Source: Chryseobacterium sp. (GTDB lineage: Bacteria > Bacteroidota > Bacteroidia > Flavobacteriales > Weeksellaceae). Taken from it: DNA of 64,000 nucleotides. Below, piece by piece: positions 31,838 to 40,293 of this stretch (position 1 is its first letter; each line of letters starts with the position of its first letter). The notes beneath the pieces were generated by a model, which was not told the origin of the DNA, did not search any database, and saw only the letters and a list, made by a program, of their open reading frames with translations. Position numbers and translations under genes: made by a program. Where the stretch lies: contig NZ_JAFAJM010000015.1 in assembly GCF_019236175.1 (NCBI RefSeq), positions 62,001 through 126,000 on the forward strand, written 5' to 3'.

Positions 31838-33685
31838 GTGAAAATTCACAACAAAAAAAAATACTTAAGTTTTCTTAAATTTAAAAGAGATTTCCAGAAA
31901 TACGGATTGGAAAAAGCGCGCAGCTATGAGCTGATTTTACATTGGCTGAACAACAGATTAAGCAGAAACCAGTTTCTTGTACTTTCCGGAATTCTGGTTG
32001 GTTGTACAGCCGGACTGGCTGGTGTTATCCTGAAAACGCTGGTCCACAATATTCATTATTTTATTACCAATAAAGTCCATTTTGAATATCAGATATTATT
32101 CTATATTGTTTTTCCTTTTTTAGGAATTGTTCTGACGACGATGATTGTTCTCACTCTGTTTAAAGGGCAGGATAGAAAAGGAATCGGTGCCATTCTGTAT
32201 GAAATTGCCCAGAATTCGAGTATCGTCGCCTCAGTTAAAATGTATTCTCAGGTCATCCAGAGTGCTGTTACCGTTGGGTTAGGAGGCTCTGCAGGATTGG
32301 AGAGCCCGATTGCAGTGACGGGGGCAGCCATTGGCTCCAATTATGCACAAACATACAGGCTTAGTTATAAAGAACGTACATTATTATTGGCTGCAGGAGC
32401 CACTGCAGGGATTGCCTCTGCATTTAATGCTCCAATTGCAGGGATTATGTTTGCTTTTGAAATTCTGTTGACAGGAGTTGTTTTTACGGATTTTATTCCA
32501 CTGGTTGTGGCTGCTGTCTGTGGAAGTTTATTATCAAGGATTTTGCTTCAGGAGGATGTGCTTTTCAGATTTTATACCAGAGATCCTTTTAATTATAAAA
32601 ATGTTCCTTATTATCTTATTCTTGGCGTTGTAACAGGCTTGTATGCCCGTTATTTTGTAATTATTTCTCAAAAAGTAGAACATTTCATCAAAGGCCTTAA
32701 ACTTTCAAGAATACGTAAAGCTATGTTTGGCGGGGCTGTACTTTCTTTTCTTTGTGTTCTTTTTCCGCCGTTATTTGGAGAAGGATATGAAACGGTAAAA
32801 GCTTTTACCAATGGAAATACCTATTCTATTATAGAAAATAGTTTTTTCAGATATTTTGAAATCGGCGACTGGACGATCATTATATTTTTGGTTTTAGTAT
32901 TGCTTTTAAAAGCATTTGCCACTTCTTTTACCATTTTCAGTGGTGGGAATGGCGGGAATTTTGCTCCTTCCCTTTTTGCCGGAGGCACATTAGGATATTT
33001 ATTTGCTCTGATATGTCAGCATATAGGCTTTACGGATGTTCCTGTGACGAATCTTGTTCTTGTAGGAATGGCAGGAGCCATGAGTGGTGTATTATATGCA
33101 CCTCTTACCGCCATATTTCTGATTGCAGAATCCAGTTTCGGATATGATCTCTTTATTCCTTTAATGATTGTTTCTGTGATGTCATATCTTATTGCCAAAT
33201 GGTTCTCTCCTATTTCACCGGAATTAAAGTCTCTTGCTGATGAAGGAAAAATTTTCACCAGCAAACATGATAAAAACCTTCTGTTTGCTTTAAGAACCGA
33301 GGATTTTATCGACAAATATTCACAGGTTATCCATGAAAGCGCCTCCATTACAGAACTCTTTGAACTGGTAAAGAACGGGGACAAAAATATTTTTGCTGTA
33401 GTAGATGACAGCCGAAAACTAAAGGGAATTCTTACTCTGGATGATATCAGGCCCTATCTTTTCAATAAAGAAACTGATTCTGCCCAGAAAATCATACAGA
33501 TTATGAAAGCTCCACCGGCTGTACTTCACAGAGAAGATAAACCTCTCGATATTCTTCAGACTTTTGATGATACAGGAGTTTGGAATCTTCCCGTAGTCAG
33601 TGAAAATAACGATTTCATCGGATTTATTTCAAAATCCTCTATCCTTATGAGTTACAGGCAGCTTTTGAAAGAGTATTCTGATTAA
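31838..33685 (+). CDS. clcA: ClC-type chloride channel/antiporter with CBS domains
   Basis: A 615-residue membrane protein that starts with GTG. The ClC domain (about 60-470) has the selectivity-filter motifs GGSAGLESP, in which the gating glutamate is kept, and GGNGGNFAPSLFAGG, as well as the GAAIGSNYAQ helix. The C-terminal part (about 485-610) is a CBS pair that senses nucleotides in some members. The CBS regions include VHESASITELFELVKNGDKN and VLHREDKPLDILQ. This is a ClC proper and not the fluoride-specific ClC-F type, since CBS domains and the gating Glu are present. The gene stands alone with a 227-base leader that can form two alternative hairpins. Confidence 0.92.
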   Translation: MKIHNKKKYLSFLKFKRDFQKYGLEKARSYELILHWLNNRLSRNQFLVLSGILVGCTAGLAGVILKTLVHNIHYFITNKVHFEYQILFYIVFPFLGIVLTTMIVLTLFKGQDRKGIGAILYEIAQNSSIVASVKMYSQVIQSAVTVGLGGSAGLESPIAVTGAAIGSNYAQTYRLSYKERTLLLAAGATAGIASAFNAPIAGIMFAFEILLTGVVFTDFIPLVVAAVCGSLLSRILLQEDVLFRFYTRDPFNYKNVPYYLILGVVTGLYARYFVIISQKVEHFIKGLKLSRIRKAMFGGAVLSFLCVLFPPLFGEGYETVKAFTNGNTYSIIENSFFRYFEIGDWTIIIFLVLVLLLKAFATSFTIFSGGNGGNFAPSLFAGGTLGYLFALICQHIGFTDVPVTNLVLVGMAGAMSGVLYAPLTAIFLIAESSFGYDLFIPLMIVSVMSYLIAKWFSPISPELKSLADEGKIFTSKHDKNLLFALRTEDFIDKYSQVIHESASITELFELVKNGDKNIFAVVDDSRKLKGILTLDDIRPYLFNKETDSAQKIIQIMKAPPAVLHREDKPLDILQTFDDTGVWNLPVVSENNDFIGFISKSSILMSYRQLLKEYSD

Positions 33686-33862
33686 TTATCAGGATTGATT
33701 AAGTTATACAATGAATCTTATTTATTGTAATAGTCTTAGTTTTTCGATGATTCGATATTACTCCCGCACGAATTCTTTCGTATGGGAAAAAATTGTTGAT
33801 CAGGTGTTCCAAAACTCTAATCTTGTTCCAGGCCCTTTTTATCTGAATAATCAGGGCTTTTA

Positions 33863-33884
33863 AAGTGTTACATATGTAACACTT
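33863..33884. promoter_or_regulatory. Perfect 22-bp palindrome (candidate operator)
   Basis: The 11-base half-site AAGTGTTACAT is followed directly by its exact reverse complement. A perfect palindrome of this length without a spacer is typical of a dimeric regulator operator. It lies 56 bases upstream of the predicted -33 element of the secreted hydrolase gene. Confidence 0.55.
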
Positions 33885-33939
33885 ATTCTACGGCATATCC
33901 CGATTATTGTTTTTTTAAAAAATAATTGTGAATAATATA

Positions 33940-33969
33940 TTGTTATGACTCATACAAGGCGTACATTTA
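33940..33969 (+). promoter_or_regulatory. Predicted promoter of the secreted hydrolase gene
   Basis: TTG (33940-33942), a 19-base spacer and TACATTTA (33962-33969; TAnnTTTG with one mismatch). It lies 55 bases upstream of the ATG at 34025. Confidence 0.45.
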
Positions 33970-34024
33970 GATATTGTAATTAAAACCAGGAAAATTCATT
34001 AAAAACAATTTTATATCATCCAAA

Positions 34025-34921
34025 ATGAAAATCAAATTTTCTTTTACCATATATCTTTGGGTATTGCTCATTTTACCAGTACGTTTATTTTCGCAATCAA
34101 GTGACTTTACCATTCAGGATGTAAAGTTTGAGAGTCAGGGTGTCACTCTTGCAGGTTCAATTTTAAAGCCTGAAAATCCATTTGCGGCAGTTGTAATTGT
34201 TCATGGGTCTGATCCGGTAAAAAGAGAAATGGAGTTTGCAAAGCGTCTTGCTAAAGAAGGTATTGCGGTACTTACATATGACAAACGCGGAGTTGGTGAG
34301 TCTGGCGGTGTCTATGTAGGACCATCTGTCGGAACTAATAATATTGACACGATTAATCTTAATTTATTATCTCAGGATGCTATTGCAGCTGTAAATACAT
34401 TTCGAACTTATCTGAAAAATAAAAACACGCCCATTGGATTAGTCGGATTTAGTCAGGCAGGATGGATCATTCCAATTGCTGCAAGCAAAAATCCGAAAAT
34501 AAAATTTATGGTTTTATTTAGTTGCCCTACAATTACCACTTTAGAGCAGCTCCGATTTCAGTTTTATACTAATGGTAACAAAAATTTTTGGGAAAATCAT
34601 ACCGAAGAAGATGCTGTTAACCATACTAAAAATGACCCGGACAGGTATCAATTTGCGGCAACTGATCCTAAAACTTCTCTCAGAAATCTTTCAATTCCAG
34701 GTCTTTGGCTTTTTGGAGAGAAGGATATACAAATTCCCGTAAAGTTATGCATAGAGCAGTTAAACTCATTCAAAGTTCAAGGTAAATCTTTTGAATATAC
34801 TCTATTTTCAAAACTAGGACATAATACCTCATCCGGCATTCATACAGAACCTTTTGATATTTCAATTCAATGGATAAAACAAAAAACTTTAAATATCAAA
34901 AAATCCGGTTTACTGAAATAA
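34025..34921 (+). CDS. Secreted alpha/beta hydrolase
   Basis: A 298-residue protein with a signal peptide (about 1-24, ending LFSQ) and an alpha/beta hydrolase fold. The oxyanion region is VVIVHGSDPVKRE, the nucleophile elbow is GFSQAGW with the catalytic serine, the acid is likely the Asp in FGEKDIQIP and the histidine in KLGHNTS. It resembles YqiA/CocE-like and acyl-CoA thioesterase/BAAT-like hydrolases; the substrate is not known. It has a dedicated promoter and a strong palindrome upstream. Confidence 0.85.
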   Translation: MKIKFSFTIYLWVLLILPVRLFSQSSDFTIQDVKFESQGVTLAGSILKPENPFAAVVIVHGSDPVKREMEFAKRLAKEGIAVLTYDKRGVGESGGVYVGPSVGTNNIDTINLNLLSQDAIAAVNTFRTYLKNKNTPIGLVGFSQAGWIIPIAASKNPKIKFMVLFSCPTITTLEQLRFQFYTNGNKNFWENHTEEDAVNHTKNDPDRYQFAATDPKTSLRNLSIPGLWLFGEKDIQIPVKLCIEQLNSFKVQGKSFEYTLFSKLGHNTSSGIHTEPFDISIQWIKQKTLNIKKSGLLK

Positions 34922-35530
34922 GAAATATCTACCGGCTCAGTTTGTAAATATATTAGAGAATGTGTTTGTAGAAATTTTACGACATCGTGCCATTTTTAAT
35001 TTTAGTTTTCAGGGTTGAATGTTTTAAAATGTGGTACAGGATATACTATGTTTCCATGTGTTTACAGGACTGTAAAACAGCTATATAAATCGATATCAAT
35101 AAAGACTGTTGTACTTTATTATAGATAGCACTTAGTAATTCCCCTCATATATAAGAGAGGTAACTCATCATTTTAAATTTCATTAACAATTCACTTTATT
35201 TTGAAAAATGATCAGTAATTTTGCACTTCATTAAATCGAATATTCCATTCTGTCTTAATAATTGAGCACGATTTAAGGTGCTTAACGCTAGTCTGAACAA
35301 AATGAGAAAATAAGGATACATTGCTATCCTGTTATAAAAGTAAAAAAACACAAAACAGAAAAGATGATGAAGTGAAATGACCCTATTCGCCAACAACTCG
35401 TTTATTCTATCTCCTTTGAATAGTATGTCAACATTCTGTGTCCCGGTATTTTTGGGAATGAATACCCTTCGCTGAATCTAAAATAGCAGAAGCAATTATA
35501 AATAAAGTTTAACCTCAAATACAACCACAA
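34922..35530. other. Long intergenic region without recognised genes
   Basis: 609 AT-rich bases with no convincing ORF. The only clear structure is the interrupted palindrome TTTACAG-GA-CTGTAAA at 35061-35076. The small reading frames on both strands have no coding character and no start signals. Confidence 0.5.
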
Positions 35531-35743
35531 ATGAATTACGAAGAAGCATTAATCAAAAAAAAAGCAACAGTAAAAGAATTTGAAAAAAAAGGGCAATCCG
35601 CATCGGTACATATTATTATTGTTCCGCAGGCGACTGATGATCAGGAAAAATTTATGAAGTGTTATGATAAACATCATTATCAGGATGGCCTTTGTAAATT
35701 ATTTTCAACCAATAATATGTTTACCGTTTTAGTAATGTATTAA
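35531..35743 (+). CDS. Small hypothetical protein, 70 residues
   Basis: A 70-residue protein with a lysine/glutamate-rich N-terminal helix (YEEALIKKKATVKEFEKKG) and a mixed hydrophobic C-terminal half with VHIIIVPQATDDQEKFMKC. No signal peptide or membrane segment. It is followed by a strong bidirectional terminator, which supports a real transcript. The family is not recognised. Confidence 0.55.
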   Translation: MNYEEALIKKKATVKEFEKKGQSASVHIIIVPQATDDQEKFMKCYDKHHYQDGLCKLFSTNNMFTVLVMY

Positions 35744-35791
35744 CGAATATTTGTATCTGAAAGAAGTCGCCTTTGTAATGGCTTATACTAA

Positions 35792-35825
35792 AAAGACCTC
35801 CGTTCATATGAACAGAGGTCTTTTA
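35792..35825. terminator. Bidirectional terminator
   Basis: AAAAGACCTC (35792-35801) pairs with GAGGTCTTTT (35816-35825); the loop contains the further palindrome GTTCATATGAAC. The outer A/T run serves both directions between the 70-residue gene (+) and the aldo/keto reductase (-). Confidence 0.85.
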
Positions 35826-35847
35826 ATCTAACAATGAGTATTGAAAA

Positions 35848-36795
35848 TTAATAATGACTTGCTTTATTAAGCAGATCAATATCTTCCTGATCCAGTATAA
35901 GTTTCGGGGCATTGAACAATGTTTCAAGTTGTGATGCACTTGTTGCACTTACAATTGGTGCCGTAATCAAAGGGTTGGCTAATAACCAGGCAAGAGCTAC
36001 CGTACTTTGCTGGGTATGATGCTTCCCACTTACCTGATCCAATGCTTTTAATACTTCAAGACCTTTAGGGTTCAGATATTTTCTTACCCCCTCACCTCTT
36101 GTGCTTTTTGCAAGATCTTCTTCATTACGGTATTTGCCTGTTAAAAATCCGGCTGCCAACGACCAGTAAGGAAATACACTTACATCAAATTGTTCCACTA
36201 AGGGAGCATAATTTTTTTCAAATCCTTCTCTTTCCATCAGGTTATAATGAGGCTGCAATGCTACATATTTCGGAAGATTATCTCTTTCGGAAGCTTCAAA
36301 TGAAGATTTTAAACGCTCAGGAGAAAGGTTGGACGCTGCGATATAACGAACTTTCCCGGCTTTAATAATCTCATCATAAGCAGCAAGAGTTTCTTCTACC
36401 GGGGTGGTATGATCATCAAAATGAGTATAGTAAAGATCAATATGATCCGTCTGAAGTCTTTGTAAAGACTCGTCAATTGATTTCAGGATATGTTTTTTGC
36501 TGATATCATAACCATGTTCTTTTGTTTCAGAACCTACTTTGGTAGCCAATACAATATCATTGCGGTTAGAACGGCTTTTCATCCATTTTCCAATGATTTC
36601 TTCAGATTGGCCTCCTTTTCCGTTTACCCACCATGAATAAGTATCTGCGGTATCTACAAAATTAAATCCGGCTTCTGTAAAACGGTCCAATATATCAAAA
36701 GACTGCTTCTCATCCAATGTCCATCCAAAAACATTTCCTCCGAAATTGATAGGTGCAACTTCTAAATCGGTGTTTTTGATTTTTCTTTTTTCCAT
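35848..36795 (-). CDS. Aldo/keto reductase
   Basis: A 315-residue NADPH-dependent reductase with a TIM barrel. The catalytic Asp and Tyr are in FVDTADTYSWW, Lys in ATKVGSET and the His region in YYTHFDDHT. The AKR11/AKR12-like motif AGKVRYIAASN and the cofactor segment VALAWLLANPLITAPIVSATS are present. The substrate is unknown; aldehydes or ketoses are typical. Single gene with its own promoter region upstream, where direct repeats occur. Confidence 0.9.
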   Translation of the reverse strand: MEKRKIKNTDLEVAPINFGGNVFGWTLDEKQSFDILDRFTEAGFNFVDTADTYSWWVNGKGGQSEEIIGKWMKSRSNRNDIVLATKVGSETKEHGYDISKKHILKSIDESLQRLQTDHIDLYYTHFDDHTTPVEETLAAYDEIIKAGKVRYIAASNLSPERLKSSFEASERDNLPKYVALQPHYNLMEREGFEKNYAPLVEQFDVSVFPYWSLAAGFLTGKYRNEEDLAKSTRGEGVRKYLNPKGLEVLKALDQVSGKHHTQQSTVALAWLLANPLITAPIVSATSASQLETLFNAPKLILDQEDIDLLNKASHY

Positions 36796-36899
36796 AAAAA
36801 TAAGTTTACTAAAGTGACTTCTAAGGTAAGAAATATCGGACGTTTTCAGATATTTAAAATACCCATTGGTATCATAGTTATTATAAATAGAAATCCCGA

Positions 36900-36940
36900 T
36901 TTTACCCTATTTTTTTTATGCATGATCTTTTACCCTATTT
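36900..36940. repeat. 13-bp direct repeat, two copies 28 bp apart
   Basis: TTTTACCCTATTT occurs exactly twice with a 28-base period in the divergent promoter region between the aldo/keto reductase and the YdcF-type gene. It could be a regulator binding site. Confidence 0.45.
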
Positions 36941-37202
36941 ATTTTCTGAATAGATTTTGATATTTAAAAATAACAAGGTGTCCTTTTCTGATTTATGAAA
37001 TATTTTTCATTATTTGTTCATTGTTTTTTGCTTTTTTTTTTCACAGCATGTTTCAGTCTCCGGTTGTTAAGTTTTCCTTTGTATATCTGCTTATTTATCA
37101 ATTGATTATAGCTTTTTATTTCAGTGAATTTAGGTTGTTGAGCGCGATCAGAAATTCAAATAACAACAAAATTTGCCGCTCTTTTTTATCAAAAAATTAT
37201 CA

Positions 37203-37210
37203 TACATTTG
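37203..37210 (+). promoter_or_regulatory. Predicted -7 box for the YdcF-type gene
   Basis: TACATTTG is an exact TAnnTTTG match, 20 bases upstream of the ATG at 37231. It fixes the start of the gene at the methionine that begins a signal peptide. Confidence 0.5.
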
Positions 37211-37230
37211 GAAACATAAGTTTAATTTTT

Positions 37231-38466
37231 ATGATTTCAAAAATCCGGATTGCTGCTGCATTGAGTACAATCATTAGCCTACAGCCATTTTCTGCTCAGG
37301 AAAAACAGCCTCAATCTCAGCAAGAATGGGAAATTTATAAAAACTTTTACTTTATTTATTCTGTTCGGAATAATGCCCCTTTACTTCAGGAAATACAGAA
37401 AGACTCTTTTGTACAGGCAATGCTGAATGATAGGAATAAGAGGTTTGAAGCGGCCAAAGACTGCCCTACTGCAGACTGTATTATTGAAGCTTTAAAATGG
37501 AAAGAGTCTGATATTAGTGTTTTGAATAATTCGTTTCGGAATCTTTTCGCCAGCCATAAAAAATTTCAGAATTTTATAGAAAATACACTATATCCATCTC
37601 AAAAATATCTGAAACCTGAACCTCTAAATCCCGGAGAATATATTCAAAAAGCTTTATTACAGGACTTAACAGCGATGAATAATGTTATTGATATTTATGG
37701 AGCTGGTAAGAAGCCTAATTACCCGGAGATAGATTCTATCTCTTTTAATGTAAAAGATAAAAATTATATTGAATTATTAAAAAATATACGATTTGATGTT
37801 GCAGCTGATACGGAAAAGAATGCTTTTGATAAGACCCTTTTATCTGCTATCCGCCTGCTGGAAGTAAATGAACGTTGGGATGCTGCTCAGTTAGAACCTT
37901 TAATAAATACCGAAAATAAAGAAGCTTACGAGAAAGTAAAGAAAACTGATTTTTCTAAATATCCTTATGCATCTTTACTGATTTTAGGAGCAGGTCCGCA
38001 AGTGGACGGACAGAAAATAAGCCCAATGGGAATGTTGAGATGCAGACAGGCATTGCGGAGTTATCAGAAAGGCTTAGCACCATTTATTATCGTTTCCGGA
38101 GGACGGGTTCATCCTTTCAAAACACATTTTATAGAGGCCGTGGAAATGAAACGTTATATGGTTGACGTTCTGGGTATTCCTGCATATGCAATCATTGCGG
38201 ATCCTTTTGCAAGGCATACAACAACTAATGTGAGGAATGCCGGACGTTTAATTATAGATTATGGTTTCCCAAAAGATAAATGGTCTTTAGTATCCAGCAG
38301 CAAAACCCATATTGATTATGTGGAAAAAGCAATGGACAAGCGAAGCATGAAAGAACTGGGGAATGTTCCTTATATTGTTGGTAAGCGCATCAACGATCTG
38401 TTGTTGGAATATAAACCTACTGCGGAAGCGTTCATTATTAATCCTGCCGAACCTCTGGATCCTTAA
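37231..38466 (+). CDS. Exported YdcF/SanA-type protein (DUF218 domain)
   Basis: Read from the ATG at 37231 the protein has 411 residues: a signal peptide (SKIRIAAALSTIISLQPFSAQ), a helical N-terminal region of unknown function (about 25-245, with a CPTADC segment) and a DUF218 domain (about 245-395). That domain has ASLLILGAGPQ, the IIVSGGRVHP core and the conserved FARHTTTNVRNAGR helix, then WSLVSSSKTH. DUF218 proteins (ElyC, SanA, YdcF) act in envelope integrity and peptidoglycan precursor handling. A longer frame from 37021 would place two hydrophobic stretches before the signal peptide and is rejected because the promoter lies in it. Confidence 0.8.
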   Translation: MISKIRIAAALSTIISLQPFSAQEKQPQSQQEWEIYKNFYFIYSVRNNAPLLQEIQKDSFVQAMLNDRNKRFEAAKDCPTADCIIEALKWKESDISVLNNSFRNLFASHKKFQNFIENTLYPSQKYLKPEPLNPGEYIQKALLQDLTAMNNVIDIYGAGKKPNYPEIDSISFNVKDKNYIELLKNIRFDVAADTEKNAFDKTLLSAIRLLEVNERWDAAQLEPLINTENKEAYEKVKKTDFSKYPYASLLILGAGPQVDGQKISPMGMLRCRQALRSYQKGLAPFIIVSGGRVHPFKTHFIEAVEMKRYMVDVLGIPAYAIIADPFARHTTTNVRNAGRLIIDYGFPKDKWSLVSSSKTHIDYVEKAMDKRSMKELGNVPYIVGKRINDLLLEYKPTAEAFIINPAEPLDP

Positions 38467-38802
38467 ATGTTATTTTTTTAGGAATCTATTCTATTCCGGA
38501 TTTCCTGTAAAAATCATTTTTATACAGGAAAATCATATGATAAAAAAGCAGGTATTTTCTATTCCTTTATAATTCATCTCAATTACTGGATCATCTTATT
38601 TTTGTCGGCTATATTAGTGTTTTCGTTTCACGAATAGATAAAATTAATATTTTCTTGTGTTTAAAACAGGGGATAGTATATTTTTCTCATTTGTAAAATA
38701 TGTGCTCTATATTTCTCATTTTCCCTCAAAATTAACATACATTTAAACTCCCTGAAAATCTTTTTAAATAGTTTTATAGACTTATAATTGTACTGGTAAT
38801 TG
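38467..38802. other. Intergenic region upstream of the ECF sigma gene
   Basis: 336 bases without a gene. They contain the hairpin at 38501-38531 and then AT-rich DNA with no exact TAnnTTTG box in good position, so the promoter of the sigma gene is not visible. Confidence 0.5.
38501..38531 (+). terminator. Long hairpin downstream of the YdcF-type gene
   Basis: TTTCCTGTA (38501-38509) pairs with TACAGGAAA (38523-38531), and the inner A-run and T-run extend the stem with one bulge. No clear T-tract follows, so it may be a terminator or an mRNA-stabilising 3' hairpin. Confidence 0.4.
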
Positions 38803-39276
38803 ATGGATCCGTTTGAGAAAATATATTCTGAATATAAGCATAAAGTTTACTTCTTTGTTAAGAAATATATTCAAAAAGAAGAGGATACAGAAGATATTGT
38901 CCAGGATATTTTTATGCATGTCTGGAAGCATATGGATAAAACGGTTAAGGTTCCTCCCGAAGCTATTATTTTCAAGACTTGTAAACAGGAAATTTCCAGT
39001 TTTTATCGTAAAAACAAGTTGCTTTTTTCCTTTTCCGAGCATGAAATCAATATTGCAAATGAAGATATTTCTGATGAAAACAGCCACGAAGAAAACATGG
39101 TTAAAGTTGAAACTCTCTTGGAAAATCTCCCACAGAAAACCAGAAAATTATTTATTCAGCACAAAATTGAAAACATAAGCTATTCTCAGTTAGCCAAAGA
39201 AAATAATCTGTCGAAAACAGCGGTCAGTAAACAAATAAACAAAGTTCTTGCTTTTTTGCGGCGTAATCTGCATTAA
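38803..39276 (+). CDS. ECF-type RNA polymerase sigma factor
   Basis: A 157-residue ECF sigma factor; the ATG at 38803 is preferred over the overlapping TTG at 38800. Region 2 is seen in EYKHKVYFFVKKYIQKEEDTEDIVQDIFMHVWKH in outline, and region 4 in SQLAKENNLSKTAVSKQINKVLAFLRR, with the LPQKTRKLF helix before it. In Bacteroidota such sigma factors are paired with FecR anti-sigma proteins and an STN-bearing SusC, and control the SusCD genes that follow. Its neighbours are exactly these. Confidence 0.92.
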   Translation: MDPFEKIYSEYKHKVYFFVKKYIQKEEDTEDIVQDIFMHVWKHMDKTVKVPPEAIIFKTCKQEISSFYRKNKLLFSFSEHEINIANEDISDENSHEENMVKVETLLENLPQKTRKLFIQHKIENISYSQLAKENNLSKTAVSKQINKVLAFLRRNLH

Positions 39277-39384
39277 TTTTTCCTTTATCATTCAATATGA
39301 ATAAATCGTTAACTCTTGGTTTTTGGGGTGAACGATTTTCCTTTTCTGCGTATTTACTATCAATGGTTTGAATAACGTTTTTGT

Positions 39385-40209
39385 ATGAGCTTAGAAAAAG
39401 AATTTGAAAAAACCTGGAAAGCAGTTTCTGAAGATCAGAACAGGATGGATACTACGACAGACCGGAAAATCTGGGAAGGTATCCATCAAAAAATAAGAAG
39501 GAGGAAAAGCTCCCGGAAATGGTACTGGGCAGCAGCACTTATTGTCCCCTTTTTTATTTTTCTAATGATTTATAACGGTTATCAGCATTCTTCCAATACA
39601 GAAAAGCAAAACTATGTTTATGAAAGTTTTGAATCTTCCAAAAATATTCAGTTATCGGATGGAAGTAAGATTGGCTTATTACCTTACAGCAGACTGGTTG
39701 TAAGCAGGAACTTTGGAGAGAAGGACCGGAACATCATTTTTACAGGACAGGCCAGCTTTTCTATCACTAAGGATAAAACAAAACCATTCAGAATTAATGC
39801 CGGAGATTTTCATGTACAGGTTTTAGGAACCCGGTTTTTCTTAGATCAGAGATCTGAAGAAAAAAAAGTGGAATTGTTTGAAGGAAAAGTGAAAATAGAA
39901 CATTCAGGGAAAGTTACTTATCTCTTGCCGAAAGAAATCTGGATGAGCGGCAAAGGTCATTCCGATTATCATTATTACAACCGTGAAAAACAGATGAGTT
40001 TTACTTTTACCCGCTCAAAATATGCTGAGGCAGTTCAGAAACTTGAAGAGACTTATCATGTCAGAATCTCTTATCCTGACCGGTATAAAGAAAGAATTGT
40101 AAGCGGTTCATTTACAGGGAACCTTAATGATATTTTATCTATTATCAGTTATCCGTTTAATCTAAAAATTGAAAAAAATAATGAAACAGAAGAAATAATA
40201 TTAAAATAA
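39385..40209 (+). CDS. FecR-family anti-sigma factor
   Basis: A 274-residue inner-membrane protein. The N-terminal cytoplasmic part (1-45) should bind the sigma factor, a single membrane helix lies at about 47-64 (WAAALIVPFFIFLMIY), and the periplasmic FecR domain (about 80-180) contains IQLSDGSKIGLLPYSRL and VLGTRFFLDQ. The C-terminal part (about 200-274, MSFTFTRSKYAEAVQKLEE) is the DUF4974-like segment common in Bacteroidota. It relays the state of the SusC STN domain to the sigma factor. Confidence 0.92.
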   Translation: MSLEKEFEKTWKAVSEDQNRMDTTTDRKIWEGIHQKIRRRKSSRKWYWAAALIVPFFIFLMIYNGYQHSSNTEKQNYVYESFESSKNIQLSDGSKIGLLPYSRLVVSRNFGEKDRNIIFTGQASFSITKDKTKPFRINAGDFHVQVLGTRFFLDQRSEEKKVELFEGKVKIEHSGKVTYLLPKEIWMSGKGHSDYHYYNREKQMSFTFTRSKYAEAVQKLEETYHVRISYPDRYKERIVSGSFTGNLNDILSIISYPFNLKIEKNNETEEIILK

Positions 40210-40212
40210 AGA

Positions 40213-40238
40213 GCATCGATAATGGGGGTTATCGATGC
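40213..40238 (+). other. Perfect stem-loop between fecR and susC
   Basis: GCATCGATAA (40213-40222) pairs perfectly with TTATCGATGC (40229-40238) around TGGGGG. No T-tract follows, so it is not a standard terminator. It may separate the expression levels of the regulatory and transport genes or protect mRNA ends. Confidence 0.5.
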
Positions 40239-40293
40239 AGATTTAATCAACTTAAAAACCTATAGAAAGTTTAAAAATTAATATTGCGAATTT

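Larger units (their letters stand above)
33686..34024. other. Intergenic region between clcA and hydrolase
   Basis: 339 bases without a credible gene. They contain a weak GCCC/GGGC stem with a following TTTT (about 33832-33860) that may end clcA transcription, a perfect 22-bp palindrome (33863-33884) and a promoter for the hydrolase (33940-33969). Confidence 0.5.
36796..37230. other. Intergenic region with paired direct repeats
   Basis: 435 bases between divergent genes. They hold the exact 13-bp direct repeat TTTTACCCTATTT (36900-36912 and 36928-36940), a GATATTTAAAATA/GATATTTAAAAATA pair (36849-36861 and 36959-36972) and a -7 box for the downstream gene. A reading frame open from 37021 is taken as leader because it has a promoter inside it and its product would have no leader logic. 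Confidence 0.5.

Noticed and set aside
35196..35396. A 66-codon frame on the minus strand in the long intergenic region
   Set aside because: Phe/Leu-rich chance composition, no start signal and no neighbours in the same direction.
37021..37230. A 70-codon extension of the YdcF-type gene upstream of its signal peptide
   Set aside because: A -7 box lies inside it, and a signal peptide starts at 37231; the extension is taken as untranslated leader.
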